Part shown: piece after piece, positions 7,178 to 12,811 of the stretch
Layout: every line of letters begins with the position of its first letter
Position numbering within the stretch: position 1 is the stretch's first letter
Assembly: GCA_937128575.1 (NCBI GenBank)
Contig: CAKZMN010000270.1
Location: 1 to 14,258, forward strand
Source of the DNA: an uncultured Alphaproteobacteria bacterium
Lineage (GTDB): Bacteria; Pseudomonadota; Alphaproteobacteria; Micavibrionales; Micavibrionaceae
Length of the DNA: 14,258 bases
Direction: 5' to 3'
Made by a program: the position numbers and the translations under genes
Notes under the pieces: model-generated
Told to the model about the DNA's origin: nothing
Databases searched by the model: none
Seen by the model: only the letters and a program-made list of their open reading frames with translations

Positions 7178-8074
7178 TCACCAACCGCGGTTGGCCATCA
7201 ACATTGGTTCGTCAATTTCGCTGATCTCTGTGCCGCGCATAGACACGCCGCCGAGTTCTTTTGATGCTTCTAGAACGATAGCAGGATCATCGAAATGCGC
7301 AGTGGCTTTCACGATGGCCTTGGCGAATTTGTCTGGATTGTCGGATTTGAAAATGCCGGAGCCGACAAAAACAGTTTCAGCGCCGAGCTGCTTACAAAGC
7401 GCCGCATCTGCCGGCGTTGCAATGCCGCCAGCGGCGAAGTTTGGCACAGGCAACTTGCCCTCGGCCTTTACCAGCTTAAGCAATTCAAACGGGGCGCCGT
7501 GGTCGCGGGCCATGGTCATCAATTCCGCATCATCAGAATTTACAACAGCGCGAATTTCCGCGTTGATTTGGCGCATGTGGCGCACGGCTTCTACGATGTT
7601 TCCTGTGCCTGGCTCACCCTTGGTGCGCATTAAGGCCGCGCCTTCACCGATGCGGCGTAGGGCTTCACCCAAGTTTTTCGCGCCGCAAACGAAGGGGATT
7701 TTAAAGTCATGTTTGTTGATGTGAAATTGCTCATCCGCGGGGGTTAGCACTTCTGATTCATCAATATAGTCTACGCCCATTTGCTCCAGCAATTGTGCCT
7801 CGGCGAAGTGGCCGATGCGGCATTTTGCCATCACGGGAATGGATGAAACCTTCATGATTTCTTCGATCAGTTCTGGTGGGCTCATGCGGGCAACGCCGCC
7901 GGCCTTACGGATATCGGATGGTACGCGCTCTAGCGCCATAACGGCAACTGCGCCTGCATCTTCGGCGACCTTGGCTTGCTCCGCGGTTACAACGTCCATG
8001 ATGACGCCGCCTTTAAGCATTTCGGCTAGGCCGGTTTTAATATTAATCACGCTTCCAGAATTGTTCTGACTCAT
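7178..8074 (-). CDS. pdxS: PLP synthase subunit PdxS
   Basis: 298-aa (beta/alpha)8 synthase subunit that condenses ribose 5-phosphate, glyceraldehyde 3-phosphate and ammonia from PdxT into pyridoxal 5'-phosphate; in characterised homologues it forms a dodecamer decorated with PdxT. The expected residues are present: D27 in GGVIMDV, the ribose-phosphate Schiff-base lysine K84 in MAKCRIGH, the second lysine K152 in [10 protein letters not shown], and the phosphate-binding [10 protein letters not shown] and VGSGIF loops. Length and sequence are those of a full functional enzyme. AAGGA 9 bases before ATG 8074 supports the start. A promoter and a perfect inverted repeat lie just upstream. Many Alphaproteobacteria instead make PLP by the PdxA/PdxJ (DXP) route, so this pathway is a notable trait here. 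Confidence 0.97.
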   Translation of the reverse strand: MSQNNSGSVINIKTGLAEMLKGGVIMDVVTAEQAKVAEDAGAVAVMALERVPSDIRKAGGVARMSPPELIEEIMKVSSIPVMAKCRIGHFAEAQLLEQMGVDYIDESEVLTPADEQFHINKHDFKIPFVCGAKNLGEALRRIGEGAALMRTKGEPGTGNIVEAVRHMRQINAEIRAVVNSDDAELMTMARDHGAPFELLKLVKAEGKLPVPNFAAGGIATPADAALCKQLGAETVFVGSGIFKSDNPDKFAKAIVKATAHFDDPAIVLEASKELGGVSMRGTEISEIDEPMLMANRGW

Positions 8075-8092
8075 ATTTTGGTATCCTTATTC

Positions 8093-8132
8093 GTATAAAT
8101 ACGCATCTTGTGTGTAAGGCGCGTATTTATAC
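8093..8132. repeat. Perfect 12-bp inverted repeat at the pdxS promoter (candidate operator)
   Basis: GTATAAATACGC at 8093-8104 and its exact reverse complement at 8121-8132 are separated by 16 bp, placing the arm centres 28 bp apart. The distal arm covers the predicted -10 box; the proximal arm lies in the leader. Because the predicted transcription start is near 8119, the distal arm would not be fully in the RNA, so a protein-binding operator is more likely than an RNA hairpin or riboswitch. Confidence 0.55.
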
Positions 8133-8154
8133 ACATATAACGCAGAAATGCAAA
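8126..8154 (-). promoter_or_regulatory. Predicted pdxS promoter
   Basis: On the minus strand, TTTGCA (8154-8149; 4 of 6 to TTGACA), a 17-bp spacer, and TATAAA (8131-8126; 5 of 6 to TATAAT). This predicts a start near 8119 and a 45-nt leader with AAGGA at 8088-8084. The inverted-repeat arm at 8121-8132 overlaps the -10. Confidence 0.55.
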
Positions 8155-8172
8155 GGTTACAGAGCAAAATAC

Positions 8173-8209
8173 AAAAAAATCGCCACGTATGAACAAACAT
8201 ACGTAGCGA
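8173..8209 (-). terminator. Rho-independent terminator of the acyltransferase gene
   Basis: On the minus strand the arms TCGC-x-ACGTATG form a 12-bp stem with one mismatch (8180-8191 with 8198-8209) and a 6-nt loop, followed by seven T residues (complement of A at 8173-8179). It starts 23 bp after the acyltransferase stop and upstream of the pdxS promoter, isolating the two transcription units. Confidence 0.85.
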
Positions 8210-8232
8210 CCATAGCTAACCCCTTAGCTGTC

Positions 8233-9126
8233 TTAGTCTAGAAGCTGACCGTAGAGCATGTCTTTACAGGCATCATCCATCAGATCATCTTGCCAGTTTG
8301 TGCGGCTGACCTCGTCCGCCATATCTTGCAGGCGGCCACCATCGGAAACCACGGCCCAGCAATGGGGTGCCTCGCGGTGCATGGTGTCTAGCACGTGTTT
8401 GATGTTAAAGATCACTGGCTGCATACCGCCATGGATATCTAACTGCGGCCCCAAAATGCGGTAGGGGAAGCCAATTTTTTGAAGGCTGTCGAGATGTGCG
8501 GGCTCCACCATCCAGATGCAATCTAGAATTTGTGCCTGCATTGCCGTTTCGAAGGCACCACGCAAAAGCGCGGCCTGCGCATAGGGAATGGAGCGACGAA
8601 TAAATTTTACCTTGCCGTTATCATGAACCTTACGGATGTCTTGATCGCTGTAGGCCGACAAGAATTTACCGTCATTTTCACGCTTGCGGAAACGCGGCGC
8701 CATACAAAAACGTGAAATCTCACATAATTTCAAGGCGCGCGAGTCAAAGCGCAAAAGCGGATGATCGCAAATTTTTTGCATAGGAAAGCTGTCGCCCGGG
8801 CATTCATCATTGGGCAAAATAACCCGCAATGTGCCCGCGCATTCGTGGCTTACGTTATGTTTAAGCAGGAAGTTTACGGCGCGGTCGTCAAATTCATCGC
8901 GCTCGGTATAGCTGCCCTCTTCCTCGGGACATTCAACGCCATGTTCCTCGCAATAAACCTTGTGACGCAGGCGGTAGGCGCGGCCCTTGAGCTCACCAGT
9001 ATTCGCCTCGATCAATTCAAATGTGTTGTTATAGACCGCCTCGAAAGAGCGCTCAGTAATAACTTGGATGATTTTATCTTTGCATGTTTGCAGTAATGAT
9101 TTTGAAGTACCCATGATTTTCCCCAT
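8233..9126 (-). CDS. FeeM/autoinducer-synthase-like acyltransferase, PEP-CTERM/exosortase-associated type
   Basis: 297-aa protein of the N-acyl amino acid / acyl-homoserine lactone synthase-like GNAT fold. Visible landmarks: a helical N-terminus, YRLRHKVYCEEHGVECP (51-67), an acidic ERDEFDDRAVNFLLKH strip (75-90), the beta strand CAGTLRVILP (96-105), and CEISRFCMAPRFRKR (135-149), which corresponds to the conserved E-[IL]-[ST]-R strand of LuxI/FeeM-type enzymes. Family knowledge: these transfer an acyl chain from acyl-ACP to an amine; the group closest to this sequence is named for co-occurrence with exosortase/PEP-CTERM sorting. No exosortase is inside the window. The start may be ATG 9126 or ATG 9114; the first is given. 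A strong terminator follows. Product unknown; a secreted lipid signal or lipoamino acid is an inference. Confidence 0.8.
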   Translation of the reverse strand: MGKIMGTSKSLLQTCKDKIIQVITERSFEAVYNNTFELIEANTGELKGRAYRLRHKVYCEEHGVECPEEEGSYTERDEFDDRAVNFLLKHNVSHECAGTLRVILPNDECPGDSFPMQKICDHPLLRFDSRALKLCEISRFCMAPRFRKRENDGKFLSAYSDQDIRKVHDNGKVKFIRRSIPYAQAALLRGAFETAMQAQILDCIWMVEPAHLDSLQKIGFPYRILGPQLDIHGGMQPVIFNIKHVLDTMHREAPHCWAVVSDGGRLQDMADEVSRTNWQDDLMDDACKDMLYGQLLD

Positions 9127-9294
9127 ATAACCCGAAAATTGTCTCTCGTTTTTAAAAACCCAGTAAATTTTAAGTGAAACGCAGAAATGACTTAATTGTT
9201 ACATCAATCATAGCGCAGCTTCTCTTAAGCTCTGGTGAATTTAAGACGGGATTTTAGATAAATTGTTTTGGGTATGTTTTGAGGCCGCGCGCGA

Positions 9295-9555
9295 CTAGCA
9301 GCAACCGCCAGAGGGGTTTGTTGTGTCTTCGCCCTCTTCCGCGCCGTGATCGTGGCTATGGTCATGCGCGTGATCATGTGAATGGTCGTGGCCGCAACAT
9401 GAACCATCGGCGTGGTGGTGGTGATCGTGGCTGTGCGCGCCTGCTGCGCTACCCATTAGCCAGGAACCGGTTGTCGCATTACCCGCGCCCGCGCCCATCG
9501 GCATGGTGGCTGAGTTTCTGAGCATGTTTTTAATTTGCTTTGTGCGGTCGGTCAT
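9295..9555 (-). CDS. Small histidine- and cysteine-rich protein (metal-binding type)
   Basis: 86-aa protein. Residues 1-40 are an ordinary polar/Gly-Ala-rich segment; from residue 41 comes HSHDHHHH, then CC (53-54), a run of HDHS/HDHA-type repeats (56-70), an acidic stretch (AEEGED) and a C-terminal GGCC. I count 14 histidines and 4 cysteines in the last 46 residues. Such tails bind Ni, Zn, Co or Cu in SlyD, HypB and metal-storage proteins; here there is no fused enzyme domain, so a metal buffer or chaperone is the likely role (inference). No signal peptide is evident, so it is probably cytosolic. The start is ATG 9555, with AAGGAG 8 bases upstream; longer in-frame readings to 9738 run through the promoter and are not credible. 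It is divergent from the 76-aa gene. Confidence 0.78.
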   Translation of the reverse strand: MTDRTKQIKNMLRNSATMPMGAGAGNATTGSWLMGSAAGAHSHDHHHHADGSCCGHDHSHDHAHDHSHDHGAEEGEDTTNPSGGCC

Positions 9556-9563
9556 AATGGTGG

Positions 9564-9569
9564 CTCCTT
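9564..9569 (-). promoter_or_regulatory. Ribosome binding site of the His-rich gene
   Basis: AAGGAG on the minus strand, 8 bases before ATG 9555. It fixes the start against the much longer open frame upstream. Confidence 0.8.
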
Positions 9570-9585
9570 TTGGGTATATGCTCAC

Positions 9586-9614
9586 TTTATGCCCTGAAAT
9601 TATAAAAATGCCAA
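9586..9614 (-). promoter_or_regulatory. Predicted promoter of the His-rich gene
   Basis: Minus strand: TTGGCA (9614-9609; 5 of 6 to consensus), 17-bp spacer, CATAAA (9591-9586; 4 of 6). Start near 9579 would give a short leader containing the ribosome binding site. No metal-regulator palindrome (Fur, Zur or NikR type) was recognised. Confidence 0.45.
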
Positions 9615-9645
9615 GTTTAACTTTATTTGGGCAAATATCGCGTGC

Positions 9646-9651
9646 TATAAA
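9646..9651 (+). promoter_or_regulatory. -10 box of a possible leaderless transcript (76-aa gene)
   Basis: TATAAA ends 6 bp before ATG 9658, and there is no Shine-Dalgarno. The expected start of transcription falls on or next to the ATG. The -35 region is poor (TTTATT at 9623-9628 with a 17-bp spacer), so confidence is limited. Confidence 0.4.
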
Positions 9652-9657
9652 GCGCGT

Positions 9658-9888
9658 ATGAGCACACTTACAATAGATCAAGCCACGCAGGCTATTTACG
9701 ATTCCCTCGCCAATGATAACGAGGATATCGATCTGCATATCACCAATTTAAAGGCGGCCATGGACACGGCAGGCGTAAAAGAAGCCACGTTTAAGCCGGA
9801 CAATCTGTCGCAGAACAACCGCGCAGGGCGAAAAATGATGCAGAGCTATTTCAAAAAACGCGGCGTTAAGGTCGTGTTTCAAAGCTAG
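9658..9888 (+). CDS. Hypothetical protein, 76 aa, upstream of rluA
   Basis: Not recognised. It reads as a small soluble helical protein: helices at about 6-19 and 26-39, then an AGRKMMQSYFKKRGVKVVFQS tail, basic at residues 55-71, which could bind nucleic acid or simply be the last helix and strand. N-terminal half acidic, C-terminal end basic. It probably forms an operon with rluA: its TAG stop shares its last base with the rluA GTG start. ATG 9658 is the first start in frame; no Shine-Dalgarno precedes it, and a TATAAA box 6 bp upstream points to a leaderless mRNA. Codon use matches the neighbouring housekeeping genes. Regulation or a role beside RNA modification is only suggested by position. 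Confidence 0.7.
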   Translation: MSTLTIDQATQAIYDSLANDNEDIDLHITNLKAAMDTAGVKEATFKPDNLSQNNRAGRKMMQSYFKKRGVKVVFQS

Positions 9889-10565
9889 TGCCCGATAATT
9901 TCACACCCGCGATAAGACCTCTCAATTACAATCCACCGGATGAACCGCTAGACGTGATCCATAGCGATGCGCATTTATTGGTGCTGAATAAGCCTGCGGG
10001 GCTGCTTAGTGTGCCGGGCAAGGGCGCAGAGGTGCAAGATAGCCTTGAGCTGCGCGCGCGGGCCGAATTTCCGGAGGCTCTGCTGGTGCACCGCCTTGAT
10101 ATGGATACATCGGGCGTGTTTGTGATGGCGCGCACAAAAGAGGCGCAGCGTCATTTGGGGCTGCAATTTGAGCGCCGAAAAACTGCCAAGACCTATATTG
10201 CCCGCATTTGGGGATCGCCAGAGGGCGATAGCGGGGAGATTGATTTGCCCCTGCGCTGTGATTGGCCAAACAGGCCGCTGCAGATGGTGTGTCATACCCA
10301 AGGCAAGCCATCGCAAACGCAGTGGCGGGTGCTGGAGCGCGGTGCGGGCTCCACGCTGATGCGCCTAACGCCGATTACGGGTCGTTCACACCAGTTGCGG
10401 GTGCATATGCTGGCGATGGGGCATCCGATACTTGGCGATTGCTTTTATGCGCACCCAGAGGCCTTCGCGGCGGCGGATCGGTTGCTGCTCCATGCGCAGT
10501 CTTTGAGCCTGCATCACCCCGAAAATGGGGCGCGCGTTACCTTCCACAATGATGCGCCATTTTGA
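9888..10565 (+). CDS. rluA: Pseudouridine synthase, RluA type
   Basis: 225-aa RluA-family enzyme isomerising uridine to pseudouridine. The sequence tracks E. coli RluA (219 aa) closely along its length: NYNPPDEP, LNKPAGLLSVPG, the catalytic HRLDMDTSG with D71, KTYIARIWG, LRCDWPNRPLQ, PITGRSHQLRVHMLAMGHPILGD and LLLHAQSL. E. coli RluA modifies 23S rRNA U746 and U32 of several tRNAs; the same dual specificity is likely but inferred. There is no S4 domain, as expected for RluA. The start used is GTG 9888, overlapping the stop of the 76-aa gene by one base, without a clear Shine-Dalgarno, so translational coupling is likely. Confidence 0.93.
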   Translation: MPDNFTPAIRPLNYNPPDEPLDVIHSDAHLLVLNKPAGLLSVPGKGAEVQDSLELRARAEFPEALLVHRLDMDTSGVFVMARTKEAQRHLGLQFERRKTAKTYIARIWGSPEGDSGEIDLPLRCDWPNRPLQMVCHTQGKPSQTQWRVLERGAGSTLMRLTPITGRSHQLRVHMLAMGHPILGDCFYAHPEAFAAADRLLLHAQSLSLHHPENGARVTFHNDAPF

Positions 10566-10587
10566 GCGTGGCTGCGCGATTGCGCTC

Positions 10588-10616
10588 TTGCAATGCCCTT
10601 CATCAGTGGCTATAAA
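10588..10616 (+). promoter_or_regulatory. Predicted promoter placing the transcript start at the glycosyltransferase ATG
   Basis: TTGCAA (10588-10593; 4 of 6), 17-bp spacer, TATAAA (10611-10616; 5 of 6). The predicted start is at about 10623-10624, the A of ATG, so the mRNA would be leaderless or nearly so. AAGG at 10619-10622 is too close to the ATG to act as a Shine-Dalgarno. Confidence 0.5.
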
Positions 10617-10623
10617 TCAAGGC

Positions 10624-11673
10624 ATGAAAATATTACACATCGTAGCAGGCGCGCCGACGGGCGGAGCAGAAACATTTTGCTTAGACGCCATTAAAGCCCT
10701 CCATGAACAAGGCGTAGAGCAGCGCGTGCTGTGCCGCCCTTATGAGCATCTCGAAGAAGCCTTTAGCGCGCGAGACATTCCGTTTCGCCCACTGACCTTC
10801 AACCGATTTAAAAAACGTGGCGAGCAAAAGATCATCCGCGCGGCGATTGATGATTATCAGCCCGACATGGTGCATTGCTGGATGCGGCGCGCAGGTTCAT
10901 TTATGCCCGCCAATGTTGACGTGCCTGCGCTTGGTTGGTTTGGCGGGCCGTATGATTTGAAGAATTACAAAAATTGCGACTATTACATGGGCGTTACTCG
11001 CGACATTGTCGCACATATCATCACCGAAACGGGCGCGCCGGAGCGTAGTTTTCTGGTGCATACCTTTGGCACGCTTGAAAAAGACGAGCCCGTGACACGC
11101 GCGGATTTCGACATCCCCGAAGATGCGAAGACGGTGTTGCTGCTGTCGCGTATGCACTGGAAAAAGGGCGTTGATACGTTGCTGGAGGCGGCGCTGCAGA
11201 TTCCGGATGCCTATTTCATGATGGCAGGTAATGGGCCGGATTTGGAGAAGTTCAAGGCGATGTCCAAGAAAATGGGATTAGAGGATCGCGTGCGCTTTCT
11301 TGGCTGGCGTAATGATCGCGCGGCCTTGCTTAATATTGCGGATGTTTGTGTACTGCCATCACGCTATGAGCCGTTTGGTACGGTGATCGCGGAGAGCTGG
11401 TTTGCTACAGTGCCGCTGGTGGCGACAAAGGCAGATGGCGCGCGCCAATATGTGACCCATGGCGAAGATGGTCTACTGAGCGAAATTGACGATGTAGACG
11501 AGCTGGCGACGAATTTGAAGGCCGCGCTGCATGATGAAGCGCTGCGCAAAACCCTGATTAAAAACGGATCAAAGACCCATAACGCCCTGTTCAGCAAGGA
11601 AGTCGTCACGGCCGAATTGATCAAGGCGTATCAGCACATTATTGAGAATGGTAAGGTTTCTGAAGCGGCTTAG
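10624..11673 (+). CDS. Family 4 glycosyltransferase
   Basis: 349-aa GT-B fold retaining glycosyltransferase. The N-terminus MKILHIVAGAPTGGAETFCLDA is the typical GT4 opening, with the GGAE acceptor loop; DMVHCWMRRAG follows. The donor domain begins with VLLLSRMHWKKGVDTLLEAA, then MMAGNGPDLEKF, VRFLGWRNDRAALL, and the E-x7-E motif in SRYEPFGTVIAESW (about residues 246-259), then the DGLLSEIDDVDEL tail. It should act in the cytoplasm on a lipid-linked glycan; donor and acceptor are unknown. The open frame extends upstream to 10525, but that would overlap rluA; ATG 10624 matches family starts and the promoter position. It lies 58 bp after rluA with its own predicted promoter, and not next to other glycan genes in the window. 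Confidence 0.9.
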   Translation: MKILHIVAGAPTGGAETFCLDAIKALHEQGVEQRVLCRPYEHLEEAFSARDIPFRPLTFNRFKKRGEQKIIRAAIDDYQPDMVHCWMRRAGSFMPANVDVPALGWFGGPYDLKNYKNCDYYMGVTRDIVAHIITETGAPERSFLVHTFGTLEKDEPVTRADFDIPEDAKTVLLLSRMHWKKGVDTLLEAALQIPDAYFMMAGNGPDLEKFKAMSKKMGLEDRVRFLGWRNDRAALLNIADVCVLPSRYEPFGTVIAESWFATVPLVATKADGARQYVTHGEDGLLSEIDDVDELATNLKAALHDEALRKTLIKNGSKTHNALFSKEVVTAELIKAYQHIIENGKVSEAA

Positions 11674-11740
11674 ACCAACGCTTTCGACAGAGGCTTTGGC
11701 CATGATATAGAGCTGTGATAGACTGTTCCCAACGTAACTT

Positions 11741-11746
11741 AAGGAG
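11741..11746 (+). promoter_or_regulatory. Ribosome binding site of the 80-aa membrane protein gene
   Basis: AAGGAG followed by an 8-base spacer to ATG 11755. A weak promoter (TTGGCC 11696-11701, 17-bp spacer, TAGACT 11719-11724) is possible upstream. Confidence 0.7.
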
Positions 11747-11754
11747 AACACATC

Positions 11755-11997
11755 ATGGACATCGCCGCATTAACCGTTTTTCTGGGGTGGACCACCCTGA
11801 TCAATATCGGATTCTTTCTCTTCGCCGTCCTTATTATAACCGCAAGAAAAGATTCTATCGCCAATTTTCACGCCAAAATATTCGGGCTGAAAAAAGAAGA
11901 TTTACTGAGAGGCTATTTTCAGCATCTCGGACGATACAAAAACCTGATTATATTCTTCAACCTTGTACCATATCTGGCGTTGCGGTTGATTCATTAA
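11755..11997 (+). CDS. Small two-helix membrane protein (DUF6868-like)
   Basis: 80-aa protein with two predicted membrane helices (about 6-29 and 62-78) joined by a cytoplasmic-type basic loop that contains FHAKIFGLKKEDLLRGYFQHLGRYK. The pattern GW-TLINIG, H-x-x-x-FGL, YFQ-LG-YK and FNLVPYLALR is one I associate with a widespread small proteobacterial membrane family of unknown function (DUF6868); that name is from memory and needs a profile search. A strong Shine-Dalgarno supports the start. It is a single gene after the glycosyltransferase; the following gene is on the other strand. Arginine codons are AGA, AGA, CGA, CGG, without CGC. Confidence 0.72.
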   Translation: MDIAALTVFLGWTTLINIGFFLFAVLIITARKDSIANFHAKIFGLKKEDLLRGYFQHLGRYKNLIIFFNLVPYLALRLIH

Positions 11998-12049
11998 ATT
12001 TACAAAATGCCAATTTTAAAAAATTAAAGTGACCGCATTTATTGTCTAA

Positions 12050-12808
12050 TCATTTCTGTGTAGGAGTTTGTTTTATAGCTGCCTTAAGCTTCACGTCTTT
12101 CTTATCTTTCATAAACGGATAATCCGTATTGTCGCCTTTAAACATCAGATCATCAAATAATTCGTCAAGCCTAAGATCGTGACATTTAGAAAACACTTTA
12201 TGCCTTGCTACTTCTAGATTGTTATCTGGATTTCCTAATTTACGAACGCCCTTATTCTTAAAAATTCTATTGAAACGAGTCTCATCAAACAAGTGCGCTG
12301 CTTCTAAAACATTACATATTTGTCGGCTAAAATATTTTCTATTTTTTTCTATATCACTTGAATCTGTCTCTACCATTAAATTTAACATATTAACGATGTT
12401 GCCTAAGCCCTCTTGATAATCTGACCATTTAACAACCTGATCTCCAGTCAGAAGAAAAAGGTCTTCATTATTTAATTCTGGTGTATTTAAGCCGTACGTA
12501 TTTTTATATTTTAAAATATATGTTGCAGCATCTTTTGAGTCTGCTTCCGATTCAAACAAAACACCGTACATATGAAGCTGTTTTATCCCTTGCTGGGATA
12601 TTTCATTACTTAGCTTTTCTAGAAGTTTCTGATGATTTTCTTTCCTTAAAGCTATGTCGTACTCCACAGTAATTTTAGCAGCATGTGTTTCTGCAAGATA
12701 TACTGCGTAACCACCGCCAAGTGCTATTATACTCGCAATCAACACCTGATATTTTGCAATGGACTTTCCCATCCGCTTAAAAAACCTTTTAGCAAGGAAC
12801 CAATCCAT
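12050..12808 (-). CDS. Hypothetical membrane-anchored protein, 252 aa, AT-rich
   Basis: Not recognised. A basic N-terminus (AKRFFKRMGKSIAKY) precedes one membrane helix (about 21-38, ending GGGYAVYLAE), then a 210-residue soluble part that is mostly helical and charged. The helix lacks a cleavage site, and its basic leader suggests N-in/C-out topology, so the soluble part would face the periplasm (inference). Three cysteines in the C-terminal half are unpaired by motif. Codon use is unlike the neighbours: of ten arginines four are AGG, two AGA, two CGT, one CGA, one CGG and none CGC, and the gene is strongly AT-rich. It starts 3 bp after the guaA stop and is therefore probably read through from guaA. 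It looks like an acquired gene placed behind guaA. No known domain or catalytic motif is visible. Confidence 0.72.
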   Translation of the reverse strand: MDWFLAKRFFKRMGKSIAKYQVLIASIIALGGGYAVYLAETHAAKITVEYDIALRKENHQKLLEKLSNEISQQGIKQLHMYGVLFESEADSKDAATYILKYKNTYGLNTPELNNEDLFLLTGDQVVKWSDYQEGLGNIVNMLNLMVETDSSDIEKNRKYFSRQICNVLEAAHLFDETRFNRIFKNKGVRKLGNPDNNLEVARHKVFSKCHDLRLDELFDDLMFKGDNTDYPFMKDKKDVKLKAAIKQTPTQK

Positions 12809-12811
12809 AAC

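Noticed and set aside
7080..7724. 214-aa plus-strand open frame opposite pdxS
   Set aside because: Ser/Ala/Pro-rich shadow of a highly conserved enzyme gene; no start signal.
8093..8132. PLP or other riboswitch in the pdxS leader
   Set aside because: The leader is only about 45 nt by the predicted promoter, and the distal arm of the repeat would not be transcribed in full; no known riboswitch consensus was seen.
9127..9294. Possible small gene or RNA in the 168-bp gap upstream of the acyltransferase
   Set aside because: No open frame with a ribosome binding site, no stable GC-rich hairpin with a T-run; only a 5-bp AGCTT/AAGCT repeat near 9218-9232, too short to count.
9556..9738. N-terminal extension of the His-rich protein
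   Set aside because: The extension covers the predicted promoter and Shine-Dalgarno and overlaps the divergent gene; ATG 9555 has an ideal AAGGAG.
12004..12030. AT-only hairpin after the 80-aa gene as a terminator
   Set aside because: The AATTTT/AAAATT arms contain no GC pairs and are expected by chance in AT-rich DNA; too weak to call.
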